Positions 47,110-59,574 are shown, counted from the first letter of the stretch. The stretch is DNA of 64,000 bases from Kofleriaceae bacterium (GCA_018058095.1 JAGPCO010000008.1:1-64000), one strand, 5' to 3'. Translations and numbers: made by a program. The notes: a model not told the origin generated them from the sequence alone.

Positions 47110-47942
47110 GCGAGCCGGTCGTCCTCGCCGAGCTCGACGTCCAGGCGCGCTGGTGCGACCTCGACGGCGCCACCGCGGCGGCCGGGGTCATCCGCGGCGC
47201 CGATGCGGCGGCGATGCTCGGCGTCGGTCGTCGGGTCGCGATCGGCCCGATCCTGCCGTGCGGCACCTGCGACGTGTGCCGGCGCGGCGCGTGTGCGGTG
47301 TGCCCGCACGCGGTCGCGCTCGCGGTGCCGGCCCGCGGGCCGGCCTCCGTGCCGGCGCGCTGGCTGGTCGCGCTCGACGGCGATCTCGACGTACCGGTCG
47401 ACCTCGGCGTGCGGGCGCTCGGCCCCGGCGCGCGCGCCTACGCCATGTACGCCGAGGCCGGCCTCAGCCCGCGCGAGCCAGCCATCATCGTCGGCGGCGA
47501 CGTCACCGCCGCGGCGCTGGCTCAGATCCTGCGCGCCAAGTCGGCCGCGGTGGTGGTGGTCGCCAGCGCCGGCAGCGCCGCCGAGCGCGCAGCGCTCGCG
47601 GCCGGGCTGGTGGTGGTGCTGGCCGACGTCGACACCGCCGCCGCCGACCTCCCCGCCCTGGCCGCCCGCGTCGCCGCGGCCGCGGCCGGCGGGGATCAGG
47701 GCTACCGCCCGGTCCGGCTGTTCGAGACCTCGACCGACCCGGGCTGGCGTCGCCTGGCGCTGGCGCTGGCCGGGCCGCGCACCACCCTGGTCATGCGGAC
47801 CAGCCGGGCCGAGCACGAGCTGGTGGTCCCGGCGGCCGCCCTGGCCGCCGAGCTCCGCCTGGTCGCCGTGCGCGAGGCGCATCCCGACCTGGCCCATGAA
47901 GTGCTGGCCCTGGTCGCCCGCGGCGAGCTCGACCTGGCCTGA
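47106..47942 (+). CDS. Truncated zinc-type MDR/alcohol-dehydrogenase-like protein
   Basis: 278 residues, GTG start overlapping the previous stop. The segment GRRVAIGPILPCGTCDVCRRGACAVCPHAVALAVP holds four Cys in the spacing of the structural zinc lobe of medium-chain dehydrogenases, after a GroES-like strand. A shortened Rossmann-like part follows (EPAIIVGGDVTAAALAQILRAKSAAVVVVASAGSAAERAALAAGLVVVL). MDR enzymes are usually about 340-350 residues; here the N-terminus with the first catalytic Cys and the GHE motif is missing. Catalysis is therefore doubtful; it may be a regulatory or scaffold derivative. The last 16 codons form the first unit of the 86-bp repeat. Confidence 0.6.
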   Translation: MSEPVVLAELDVQARWCDLDGATAAAGVIRGADAAAMLGVGRRVAIGPILPCGTCDVCRRGACAVCPHAVALAVPARGPASVPARWLVALDGDLDVPVDLGVRALGPGARAYAMYAEAGLSPREPAIIVGGDVTAAALAQILRAKSAAVVVVASAGSAAERAALAAGLVVVLADVDTAAADLPALAARVAAAAAGGDQGYRPVRLFETSTDPGWRRLALALAGPRTTLVMRTSRAEHELVVPAAALAAELRLVAVREAHPDLAHEVLALVARGELDLA

Positions 47943-48236
47943 GCGCCCCGGGGCGCGGGCCATCCGGCTCGGCCGGCGCCCATGACGTGCTGGCCCTGGT
48001 CGCCCGCGGCGAGCTCGACCTGGCCTGAGCGCCCCGGGGCGCGGGCGATCCGGCTCGGCCGGCGCCCATGACGTGCTGTCCCTGGTCGCCCGCGGCGAGC
48101 TCGACCTGGCCTGAGCGCCCCGGGGCGCGGGCCATCCGGCTCGGCCGGCGCCCATGACGTGCTGGCCCTGGTCGCCCGCGGCGAGCTCGACCTGGCCTGA
48201 GCGCCCCGGGGCGCGGGCCACCCGGCTCAGCCGGCG
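47893..48236. repeat. 86-bp tandem repeat, four units, spanning two gene ends
   Basis: CCCATGA starts each unit at 47893, 47979, 48065 and 48151. A unit contains the last codons of the MDR-like gene (residues HEVLALVARGELDLA and TGA), then a perfect palindrome GCGCCCCGGGGCGC, then a GC-rich spacer. Because 86 is not a multiple of three, downstream copies are out of phase with the gene but repeat its stop and hairpin. The last unit ends in the stop codon region of the kinase-like gene (TCA at 48227-48229, where the other units have TCG). The units are nearly identical, which suggests recent duplication. Confidence 0.92.
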
Positions 48237-49888
48237 AGCACGACGATGGCCACGATCAGCGCGATCGCGACCACGGCGCCGATGATGATGAGCTTGGTGC
48301 GGCCGCCCTTCATCTCGTTGATCAGCTCGTCCTCTGACACCTTCCCGGTGGCCCCGGCGGCGGCGGGCTCCTTCATCGCCGGCATCATCATCGTGCCGCC
48401 GGTCTTGAGGCTGTACTTCTCGTGGTCGCCGCGGGTGATCGAACCGTCGTCGTTGTAGCGATCTTCGCTCGGCAGGCTGTCGGCCTTGTCGGGCGACGAC
48501 ACCTTGCCGGTCCGAGCCGCCTCCTCCGCCGCGACCTGGGCGGCGGCCGCGTCGAGCTCGCCCTTCTTGAACCACATGGTCTCGCGGAACTTGCCCTTGC
48601 CGGCCTCGCCGCCGCCCGCGGGCTTCTTGGCCGCGGGCGCCGCGGCCGGCATCACCGGCGCGGCCGGCATCACCGGCGCCGCGGGTGCGGCCGGCGTGGG
48701 CGCGGCCGGCGCGGGCGCGGCCGCGATCACCGGCGCCGCGACCGCGACGGCCCCGACCGGCGGTCCCCACTGCGCGCGATCATCACCAGCAACCGGCGCC
48801 GACGCCACCACCGGCGCCGCCGCCACCACCGGCGCCGACGCCGCCACTACCGGCGCCGCCGCCACTACCGGCGCCGCCGCCACCGCGGGCGCTGGCCCGA
48901 CCGTGGCGTCGGCCGGCGGAACACCCATCAGGGTCCCCGCCAGCTCCGACTTCTTGCCCGACTTGCCCATCGGCTGCGTCGTCGACGGGCTCGGCCCGCC
49001 GCCGCGCGCCACCCGCAGCACCTCGTCGAGGAACTGCCGCACGGTGAGGAACCGGCGCGACGGGTTGCGGTCGAGCCCACGCAGCAGCAAGGCGTCGAGC
49101 TCGGCCGAGGCCGCGGCCCGCTGCGACGGCGGCGCGATCGTGCCGGCCAGGGCGGCCGCGTGCACGGTGGCGGCGTCGCCCTGCAGCGGCGCCTGGCCGG
49201 TGATGAGGTGGTAGTGGATGGCCGCGAGCGAGTAGATGTTGCTGCGCTGATCGATGGCGCGGCCCTCGAGGACCTCGGGCGCGACGTACTCGGGCACGCC
49301 GGGCGCCCGCCCCGCCGTCGGCACCGGCGCGCACAGGTTGATGAGCTTGACCTGGTCGCCAACGAGCAGGACGTTCTTGGGCGCGAGGTCGCGGTGGACC
49401 ACCCCGACCTTGGCCGCCTCGATCAGGCCCTCGCCGATCGCCGCCACCAGGGCCGCCGCACGCCCGGGCTCCATCGCGCCCTGCGTGGCCAGGACCTGCG
49501 CCAGGCTGCGCGCGCCGTCGAGGAACTCCATCGCCCACCACACGTCCGCCCCGCGCTTGCCCGAGGCGCGGACCCGGGCCACCCCGGTCGCTTCGACGCG
49601 CTCGAGCTGCTTGAGCTCACGCTCGATCCGAGCCGCCAGCTGCGGTAGCGCCATGACCGCGGGCGCCGCGACCTTGACCGCGACCACCTCGTTCGTGGAC
49701 CGATCGGTGGCGCGGCGGACCTCGCCGGTCGTACCACCGCCGACGCGATCGCCCAGCGCGTACCGGCTATCGATCGGGTCCCCTCCGGCCGCGGCGCCGC
49801 CGTCGATCGGCGTGAGCCGAGCGGCGTCGACCGGGCAGAAGTTTGCGTCATCCGAGAACTGCTTCTGGCACTTGGGGCAGAGCTTCAT
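48227..49888 (-). CDS. Zinc-ribbon serine/threonine pseudokinase with C-terminal membrane anchor
   Basis: 553 residues from the ATG at 49886-49888 with AGGAG seven bases upstream. A short zinc knuckle (CPKC at 4-7, CPVD at 18-21) precedes a protein kinase fold: Gly loop RVGGGTTGEV (48-57), Lys72 (VAVK), HRDLAPKN (165-172), APE (203-205). The DFG position reads INLC, with Asn for the metal-binding Asp, and the conserved Asp before YSL is Asn (RSNIYSLAAI). It is therefore probably a pseudokinase. A Pro/Ala/Val repeat linker follows, then a conserved acidic region, and a final membrane helix (LIIIGAVVAIALIVAIVVLAG) that would tail-anchor it with the kinase domain in the cytoplasm. The partner is unknown. 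Confidence 0.82.
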   Translation of the reverse strand: MKLCPKCQKQFSDDANFCPVDAARLTPIDGGAAAGGDPIDSRYALGDRVGGGTTGEVRRATDRSTNEVVAVKVAAPAVMALPQLAARIERELKQLERVEATGVARVRASGKRGADVWWAMEFLDGARSLAQVLATQGAMEPGRAAALVAAIGEGLIEAAKVGVVHRDLAPKNVLLVGDQVKLINLCAPVPTAGRAPGVPEYVAPEVLEGRAIDQRSNIYSLAAIHYHLITGQAPLQGDAATVHAAALAGTIAPPSQRAAASAELDALLLRGLDRNPSRRFLTVRQFLDEVLRVARGGGPSPSTTQPMGKSGKKSELAGTLMGVPPADATVGPAPAVAAAPVVAAAPVVAASAPVVAAAPVVASAPVAGDDRAQWGPPVGAVAVAAPVIAAAPAPAAPTPAAPAAPVMPAAPVMPAAAPAAKKPAGGGEAGKGKFRETMWFKKGELDAAAAQVAAEEAARTGKVSSPDKADSLPSEDRYNDDGSITRGDHEKYSLKTGGTMMMPAMKEPAAAGATGKVSEDELINEMKGGRTKLIIIGAVVAIALIVAIVVLAG

Positions 49889-50020
49889 CACCGCGCTCCT
49901 AATTAGGCGAATCGTAAGGACAACTATCCGAGAATGCAACAAACCGGGGAAGCATTGACACCCGGGGCCCCGGGGCGATAGAAACCACGGCTCCCCAGCT
50001 CACAGCTAAGGATTCTCGCC
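49889..50020. promoter_or_regulatory. Divergent promoter region, pseudokinase and small basic protein genes
   Basis: 132 bp with AT-rich stretches (about 49909-49945, including AATTAGGCGAATCGTAAGG and CAACTATCCGAGAATGC) in an otherwise very GC-rich window. It must contain the start signals for both divergent genes. A clean pair of -35/-10 boxes could not be assigned. Confidence 0.45.
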
Positions 50021-50185
50021 ATGGCCTCCTTTACCGCCGCCACCAGCGTCAAGCGCAAGAACAAGACCAAGGCGCAAGGTCGCCGCCGCAAGAACGCGCA
50101 GGCTCGCCACTCGACGCTGAGCGAGACCGCGCTGTTCGCCGCGCTCGGCGAGCCCGGCAAGCCGGCCCCGCGCAAGGCGACCTGA
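50021..50185 (+). CDS. 54-residue basic protein of unknown function
   Basis: The ATG at 50021 has TAAGGA as a ribosome site and the frame ends TGA at 50183-50185. An intrinsic terminator follows at once, so this is a compact stand-alone gene. The N-terminal half is strongly basic (VKRKNKTKAQGRRRKNAQAR), the second half a short amphipathic helix (STLSETALFAALGEP) with a basic end (KPAPRKAT). It has no Cys, Trp or Tyr. It could bind RNA, the ribosome or DNA; similar short basic proteins of unknown role occur in this phylum, from recall. No function is assigned. Confidence 0.75.
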   Translation: MASFTAATSVKRKNKTKAQGRRRKNAQARHSTLSETALFAALGEPGKPAPRKAT

Positions 50186-50187
50186 GG

Positions 50188-50220
50188 CCGGCGCGAGCGG
50201 CAGGCTCGCGCGCCGGTTTT
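50188..50220 (+). terminator. Rho-independent terminator of the small basic protein gene
   Basis: Stem CCGGCGCGAGC (50188-50198) with GCTCGCGCGCCGG (50204-50216), five-base loop, a two-base bulge, then TTTT (50217-50220). The stop codon ends two bases before the stem. It is the best intrinsic terminator in the window. Confidence 0.85.
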
Positions 50221-50323
50221 CGTCGACGGGCGCCAAGGCCGCCGGCGCAAGCATGGGCACCTCGGCGGTGCCGCCGGAGGCAGCACGCCCGGGACGCGGC
50301 GGTGCCGTCCGCTGCGACCGCGA

Positions 50324-52489
<2,166 letters not shown>

Positions 52490-52642
52490 CGTCGCCCGGC
52501 ACGCGGGCGAGCGGTGAGGGTAGCAAGAATCGCCCGGTGTCGCCTGCCAGGCCGGGGCGGTCGCGCCGCAGGTACGCGAGGTCGCCCAGGAAAAGTCTGA
52601 GGCCAGCCAGGCAACCAGGCCGGGGCCGCCGCGGGCCGGCGG

Positions 52643-53326
52643 TCAGTCGAGCGCGTCGGTCGCGTCGGCCCAGCGCGGCTGATCACGATCGCGGAAGTTC
52701 CACACGAACTCGAACGCCTGGCCGCGCCGGCGGACGATGAGCTTGACCCAGGTCAGCTGCTTGGTGAACAGGTCGCGCCGGTAGAACACGAAGTCGGCCT
52801 TGCCCCGGAACACCGACAGCGACCCGAGCGGCTGACGCCGTCGCCAGCCATCGTCGTTGAGCGCGACGATGTCGCCGTACAGGTTGCGGCGCGCGCTGCG
52901 GACCTCGGTGTCCCACATCGTGACCAGGTGCTTGGTGGTCGGGTGCTCGACCGCCTCCGGGCGGTAGTGGTTGCCGGCGCTGTCGACGTACTCCACCTCC
53001 CAGGTGCGAAGGTCGGCCCACTCCTGCCACTTGTGCTCGAGCTGGACGTGAAAGCGCAGGCGGTCGCGTGACACCAGCGTGAAGCTGGCCTCGTTGTGGA
53101 GCGGGTAGCGCGCGGTGCGCACCGGCGCCGCCCGCTGGGCCGGGCCCGGCTGGTGCGGCAGCCGCAGCTCCATGTCGCCGGTGACGATGACCGCCTTCTC
53201 CGACTTGCGGAGCGTCTCCATCGTCACCAGCGGGTTGGGCTGGACCACCGCGGCCTGGAACGTACGTGTGCACGCGCCGACCGCCAACGCGCTGGCGATC
53301 ATCGCCAGCGTGGTCATCCGCGCCAT
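52643..53326 (-). CDS. Predicted lipoprotein of unknown function
   Basis: 227 residues from the ATG at 53324-53326, which is preceded by GGGGTGTGGGG; an ATG at 53359 lacks a ribosome site. The N-terminus MARMTTLAMIASALAVGAC has a lipoprotein-like signal ending VGAC. The body (LRFHVQLEHKWQEWADLRTWEVEYVDSAGNHYRPE, LVTMWDTEVRSARRNLYGD, GKADFVFYRRDLFTKQLTWVKLIVRRRGQAFEFVWNF) is rich in aromatic and Arg residues and reads as a beta sandwich. No family recognised. The 152-bp gap downstream, before rel, shows nothing distinctive. Confidence 0.7.
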   Translation of the reverse strand: MARMTTLAMIASALAVGACTRTFQAAVVQPNPLVTMETLRKSEKAVIVTGDMELRLPHQPGPAQRAAPVRTARYPLHNEASFTLVSRDRLRFHVQLEHKWQEWADLRTWEVEYVDSAGNHYRPEAVEHPTTKHLVTMWDTEVRSARRNLYGDIVALNDDGWRRRQPLGSLSVFRGKADFVFYRRDLFTKQLTWVKLIVRRRGQAFEFVWNFRDRDQPRWADATDALD

Positions 53327-53466
53327 CCCCACACCCCGAGGCCGTCGTGGAACCGCCATGAACAGATCGTTGCGCCGTTCGATCGCCGGCGTCAATTCGA
53401 TTCGGCGGCGACCACGCACCTCGCCGCTGTCGCACCCGCGTCGCACCGTCGCCTCGGCCCGGCGGA

Positions 53467-54189
53467 TCAGGTGCCGAGCAGGGCGCGCGCGTGCGCGGCG
53501 TGGTCGCGGGCGGTGTTGGCGGCGACCACCGTGGCCAGCTCGGCCAGCGGGTGGGGCACGTCCGGGCGATCGACCACACCGTAGCGACGGGTGAGATAGA
53601 TGGCGCGCAGGACCCGGTAGGCCTGGTCGAGGTCGTCGTTGATGACCTGGTGGGCGTACTCGGGGAAGTGGGCCAGCTCCTCGAGCGCCTTGCGCAGGCG
53701 GCGCTCGATCACCTCGGGATCGTCGGTGGCCCGCCGCCGCAGCCGCTCGGCCAGCGTGGTCAGGTCGGGCGGGAGGATGAAGATCTTGAGCGAGTCGGCC
53801 GGCCACTGCGCCGACAGCGCGGCCCCGCCCTGCCAGTCGACGTCGAAGATGACGTCACGCGCCCCGGCCAGGGCGGTCTCGACCGCGGCCCGCGCCGTCC
53901 CGTAGCGGTTGCCGTGCACCACCGCGTGTTCGGCGAAGGCGCCGGCCTCGATCATCGCGGCGAAGCGGGCCCCGTCGACATAGTGGTAGTCGCGGCCCTC
54001 GACCTCGCCCGGGCGCATCGGTCGAGTCGTGTACGACACCGAGAACTCGAGGGTCGGGAACTCGGCCAGGAGCCGGCGCGTGAGCGTGGTCTTGCCAGCG
54101 CCAGACGGCGACGAGACGATGACCAGGGTTCCGCGGGCCACGGCGGGACTATCGGGCGGCGGCGCCCCGGGTGCAAGCGACCCGCTCAC
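53467..54189 (-). CDS. gmk: Guanylate kinase
   Basis: 240 residues from a GTG; a GTG at 54139-54141 would remove 16 Pro/Ala-rich residues and give a more usual N-terminus. P-loop SSPSGAGKTTLTRRLL, GMP-binding SVSYTTRPMRPGEVEGRDYHYV and GAFAEHAVVHGNRYGT, then VIFDVDWQGG and RATDDPEVIERRLRKA are all typical. It phosphorylates GMP to GDP in the cytosol. As in many bacteria it lies next to yicC and not far from rel; the C-terminal 30 residues are an Ala/His/Arg-rich extension. Confidence 0.95.
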   Translation of the reverse strand: MSGSLAPGAPPPDSPAVARGTLVIVSSPSGAGKTTLTRRLLAEFPTLEFSVSYTTRPMRPGEVEGRDYHYVDGARFAAMIEAGAFAEHAVVHGNRYGTARAAVETALAGARDVIFDVDWQGGAALSAQWPADSLKIFILPPDLTTLAERLRRRATDDPEVIERRLRKALEELAHFPEYAHQVINDDLDQAYRVLRAIYLTRRYGVVDRPDVPHPLAELATVVAANTARDHAAHARALLGT

Positions 54190-54228
54190 GGCCGTGATCC
54201 GCTCCGCCGCGGCGCGAGATCTACCCGG

Positions 54229-55101
54229 CTACTCGACGTTCTGGACCTGCTCGCGCAGCTTCTCCAGCTCGACCTTGCCGGACACCACCAGGTGGGCGAT
54301 GGCGGCCGAGCCCGCCTTGGACCCCACGGTGTTGAGCTCGCGCCCCAGCTCCTGCACCAGGAAGTCGAGCGCGCGCCCGATCGTGCGGTCCGCGCCGTCG
54401 ACCAGGCCGAGGGCCTGGGCCAGGTGTGATCGCAGGCGGGTCAGCTCCTCGCTGACGTCGACCCGATCGGCGATCGTCGCCAGCTCGGCGGCCAGCCGGT
54501 CGGGTCCGAGCTCGGCCGCGCCGGCGTCGGCCAGCAGGCGACGGACCCGGTCGAGCAGCCGGGCGTGGGCCTCGGCGGCGGCCCCAGCGCTGGCGCTGGC
54601 CACCTGCTCGACCAGGGTGGACAGGGCCGAGATCCGCCCGCGCAGATCGGCGGCCAGGGCCTGGCCCTCGCGCGCCCGCATCACCCGCAACCCGGCCAGG
54701 GCGTCGTCGGCCGCCGCCAGCACATCCCCGGCCACGGCCTCGTCGTCGACGCTCGGCCCGGCGCCGCCCGCGGCCGCGCCGAGCCGGGCCAGGGTCAGCT
54801 CGAGGCTCGGCGGCGGCGCGCCGAGGGCCGCGGCCAGCGCGACCAGCTGGCGATGGACCGGGGCGACCCGATCGAGCGCGAGCGCCCCGTCGTCGGCGGC
54901 AGCGGCCCGGTCGACACGCACGGCCAGCGTGACCGCGCCCCGGCCCAGCGCGGCGCGCACCCGCGCCGACAGCGCCTCCTCGAGGCCGGGCCTGCCCACC
55001 CCGCGCAGCTTGAGGTCGAGGTGGCGGTGGTTGACCGCGCGCACCTCGACCACCACGCGCCCGCCGTCGATCCCACGCTCCCCGCGTCCGAAGCCGGTCA
55101 T
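54229..55101 (-). CDS. yicC: YicC-family endoribonuclease
   Basis: 290 residues from the ATG at 55099-55101. MTGFGRGERGIDGGRVVVEVRAVNHRHLDLKLR is the invariant YicC N-terminus, and the C-terminal domain (DUF1732) is seen as EELTRLRSHLAQAL, GRALDFLVQELGRELNTVGSKAGSA and VVSGKVELEKLREQVQNVE. YicC acts on RNA as an endoribonuclease. It is followed 39 bases later by gmk, the widespread yicC-gmk pair. The upstream solute-binding-protein gene diverges with only 11 bases between start codons. Confidence 0.94.
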   Translation of the reverse strand: MTGFGRGERGIDGGRVVVEVRAVNHRHLDLKLRGVGRPGLEEALSARVRAALGRGAVTLAVRVDRAAAADDGALALDRVAPVHRQLVALAAALGAPPPSLELTLARLGAAAGGAGPSVDDEAVAGDVLAAADDALAGLRVMRAREGQALAADLRGRISALSTLVEQVASASAGAAAEAHARLLDRVRRLLADAGAAELGPDRLAAELATIADRVDVSEELTRLRSHLAQALGLVDGADRTIGRALDFLVQELGRELNTVGSKAGSAAIAHLVVSGKVELEKLREQVQNVE

Positions 55102-55112
55102 GCTGTACACGG

Positions 55113-56345
55113 GTGGTGGATACCACGGCGGGGTATCGTCGGGCCGTGCCGCCCCGCCCTGCCACCGCCACCACGCGCCACGCGCCAGGCCTGGCCCTGG
55201 CCCTCGGGCTGCTGGTTGGTGCCGACGGGTGCAGCGCCGACCGGCCGCCACCGGCGCCGGCCATCGAGTTCTGGCACACCCTCGGCCCGGCCGAGGCCAC
55301 GACGCTGCTGGCCGCGGCCCGGCCGGAGCTGGCCGGGCGCGCGGTCCACGCCCGCCCCATCCCGTTCTCGCGGGCCCACCCGATCGCGCTCGCCGCGCTC
55401 ACCAGCGGCGCCGGTTGCCCCGATCTCCTGCGCATCGACGCGACCTGGCTGCCGCGTTTCGCCCCGCTGCTGGCGCCGCCGCCGCCGGCCCTGCTCGAGG
55501 CGCCGTGGCTCGACGAGGCGCGCGCGCTGGCCACGGTCGCGGGCGGGCAGCGAGCGGCGCCGCAGGCGCTCGACGGCCTGCTCGCGCTGCATCGGCGCGA
55601 CGTGGTGCTGCCGGCCGCGGCCTCGCTCACGGCCTGGCTCGACCACGTCGCCGCGCTGCCCCTGACCGGCGGCGCCCGCTGGCGCCTGGCGCTGCGCGCC
55701 GATGGCTACTGGTGGGTCCCGTTCCTGCGCGAGCTCGGCGGCGAGTTGCCGGCCGGCCCCAGCCCCGCTGGCGGCGGCGGCCTGCCGTCGCCGCAGGCCG
55801 AGCGAGCCACCGAGGAGCTGGCGGCGCGGGCCCACGCCCTGGCCGCGCCGACCACGACCGGGGCCGACACGCCCGACGAGGCGCGCCAGTTCAGCCGGGG
55901 CGAGGTCCTGGTCTGGCTGACCGGCTCGTGGGCGCTGGCCACGCTCGACGAGGTCGACCGGCGCGACCTGGTCGCGTCCCCGGTGCCGCACGCACCCCGC
56001 GGCGGCCAGCTGCTGGTGGTGCCGGCGTGCGCCAGCGACGTCGCCGCGGGCTGGCGGCTGGCCGCGGCGCTGACCTCGAACGCGGCCGAGCTGAGCCTGG
56101 CCCGCGCGCACGGCGTGGTGCCGACCCGGCGCGACGCCCTGGCCGCGGCGCCGGCGCTGGTGCAGGCGGCGTATCGCGCCGTCGCCGCCGGGCGGCCCCT
56201 GCCGCAGGGCGCCGGCGTCCCGCTCCTGTTCGACGATCTGTCGCCCGCGGTGGCCGCGGTGCTGGCCGGCGACAGCAGCGCGGCCGAGGCCATGGCCGGG
56301 GTCCGCCAGGGCTGGGCCCGCCTCGCCGCCGAGGCCCGGCCGTGA
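55113..56345 (+). CDS. Extracellular solute-binding-type lipoprotein
   Basis: 410 residues from a GTG, or 399 if the GTG at 55146 is used; both starts lack a strong ribosome site. A signal peptide (HAPGLALALGLLVGADGC) ends in a Cys, with a loose lipobox. The mature part follows the family 1 sugar-binding fold: IEFWHTLGPAEATTLLAAARPEL, CPDLLRIDATWLPRFAPLL, GYWWVPFLRELGGELP, FSRGEVLVWLTGSWALATLDEV, and RAHGVVPTRRDAL. No ABC permease or ATPase is near. Its stop overlaps the start of a histidine kinase, so it may present a ligand to that kinase and not to a transporter. Confidence 0.75.
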   Translation: MVDTTAGYRRAVPPRPATATTRHAPGLALALGLLVGADGCSADRPPPAPAIEFWHTLGPAEATTLLAAARPELAGRAVHARPIPFSRAHPIALAALTSGAGCPDLLRIDATWLPRFAPLLAPPPPALLEAPWLDEARALATVAGGQRAAPQALDGLLALHRRDVVLPAAASLTAWLDHVAALPLTGGARWRLALRADGYWWVPFLRELGGELPAGPSPAGGGGLPSPQAERATEELAARAHALAAPTTTGADTPDEARQFSRGEVLVWLTGSWALATLDEVDRRDLVASPVPHAPRGGQLLVVPACASDVAAGWRLAAALTSNAAELSLARAHGVVPTRRDALAAAPALVQAAYRAVAAGRPLPQGAGVPLLFDDLSPAVAAVLAGDSSAAEAMAGVRQGWARLAAEARP

Positions 56346-58179
56346 CCGCGCCGCCGCCGCCGCCACCCCGCGCGCCGCGCCCGCGCACGCTGCGGACCCG
56401 CGTCGTCGTCGTGCTCGCCATCGCCGCGGTGGTGCCGACGCTGCTCGTCGGTGGGCTGGCCGTGCTGCGGGCCCAGCGCGACGTCGAGGCCGAGGTCGTG
56501 CGCGGTCACCTCGCGCTCATCCGCGCCCTGGCCAGCCTGCTCGACGGGACGCTGCAGGACGGCCGGCGCGCGGTCGAGCTGGCGGTGGCGGCGTGGGCCG
56601 ACCCGCGCCCGACCGTGCCCGCCGTCGCCCCCGCCGGCCAGGGCGAGCCCGACACCACCGACGCCGCCGACGCCGACCGCCTGCGTCGGCGCCTGCGCCG
56701 CCAGCTACCGCTGGCGACCGAGGTCACCGTGCTCACCCCGGCCGGCGCCCGCCTGGCCGGGCCGGCGCTGCCGCCCGGCCTCGCCGTCGACGCCCACTCC
56801 TACGGCGGCTACGTGGCCGAGGTCGAGCCGCCTGCCAGCGCCGGCCCCGACGCCGCGCGCGCGGCCTACCTCATCGTCCAGGCCCGCAACCGCGCCGGCG
56901 CGCTGGTCGGCGTGGTCGCGGTCGAGCTCGCGCTCGACTTCGTCGCCGACGCGCTGGCGCAGGCGCGCCTGCCGCGCGCCGCCCGCGTCCTGGTCGTCGA
57001 CGGCCGCGGCCGGGTCATCGCCACCGCCGGCGCCGTCGCCACCGGGCCGCCACCCGAGGCGGTGGTCCGGGCCCAGGCCACCAGCGCCGCCGTCGAGGGC
57101 TGGACCATCGGCGACGGCGACGTCGCGGCGTACCGGGCCCTGGGCGGGCTGCACTCGCTGCGCGGCGTGCCGTGGTCGGTGCTGCTGGTGCAGCCCGAGG
57201 CCGACGCCTTCGCGGTCGCGCGCGCGACCCGGCGCGACACGTTGTGGATCGGTGCCCTGGCCCTGGTGCTGGCGGTGATCGGCGGCGCGCTGCTGGCGCG
57301 GCGCCTGACCCGCCCGCTGGCGGCGCTGGCGGCGCGGGCCGACGTCATCGCCCGCGGCGACGCCGGCCCGGCCCAGCCGGCCATCTCCGGACCCGGCGAG
57401 ATCGGCGTGCTCGGCGCGCGTATGGAGGAGATGGGCGCGCGCCTGCACGAGCGGGCCCAGCTGGCCGGGGCGCTGGCCCGCGGTGATCGCCTGGCCTCGG
57501 TCGGCGTCATGTCGGCCCAGGTCGCGCACGAGATCAACAACCCCCTGACCACCGTGCTCGGCTACGCCCGCCTGCTGCTCGAGGACAAGCCAGCCGACCA
57601 CCCCGATCACGCTGGGCTCACCCTCATCGCCGAGGAGGCGGAGCGGATGAAGGGCATCGTCGGTGGCCTGCTCGACTACGCGCGCGCGCCCGGCAGCGGG
57701 CCCGGGGCCGACGCCGCCACCAGCGCGACCGACCTGGCCCGGACCTGCCAGCACGTCGCTGGCCTGATCGCGCCCGAGCTCCGGCGCGGCCGCTGCACCC
57801 TGGCGCTCGCCGTCGACGGCGCCGGCGCGGTGGCGATGGCCGCCGCCGACCTGCAGCAGGTGCTGTTCAACCTGGTCCAGAACGCCATCCACGCCATGGC
57901 CTCGGCCGGCGGCGCCGTCCGCATCCAGGCCGACCTGGGCGTCGGCGGCGTCGCCACCGTGGTCCGCGTCGTCGACGAGGGCCCCGGGGTCCCGACCGCA
58001 CATCGGGCCCGCGTGTTCGACCCCTTCTTCACCACCAAGGGCAGCGGCCACGGCACCGGCCTGGGCCTCGCCGTGTGCCGTCACCTCGTGCTGCGCGCCG
58101 GCGGCACCATCGAGGTCGGGCCGGGCCCGGACGGCCGTGGCGCCGAGTTCCGGCTCGTGTTACCCCGGTCCACCACCCC

Positions 58180-58183
<4 letters not shown>
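56342..58183 (+). CDS. Membrane sensor histidine kinase
   Basis: 613 residues from a GTG that overlaps the preceding stop (GTGA). A Pro-rich start, a membrane helix at about 20-42, a large extracytoplasmic Cache-like domain (about 43-298), a second helix at 301-319, HAMP (about 320-372), HisKA with His396 in AQVAHEINNPLTTVLGYARLLLED, and HATPase_c (NLVQNAIHAMA, DEGPGVP, GTGLGLAVCRHLVLRAGG). It is the middle gene of a three-gene unit whose last gene starts inside its stop codon, so the kinase surely phosphorylates that regulator. Confidence 0.9.

Positions 58184-59572
<1,389 letters not shown>

Positions 59573-59574
<2 letters not shown>

Noticed and set aside
52490-52642. tRNA or small RNA in the gap after the lipoprotein gene
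   Set aside because: No cloverleaf or strong stem-loop with T-run could be found by eye. Other gaps were checked in the same way with no tRNA seen.
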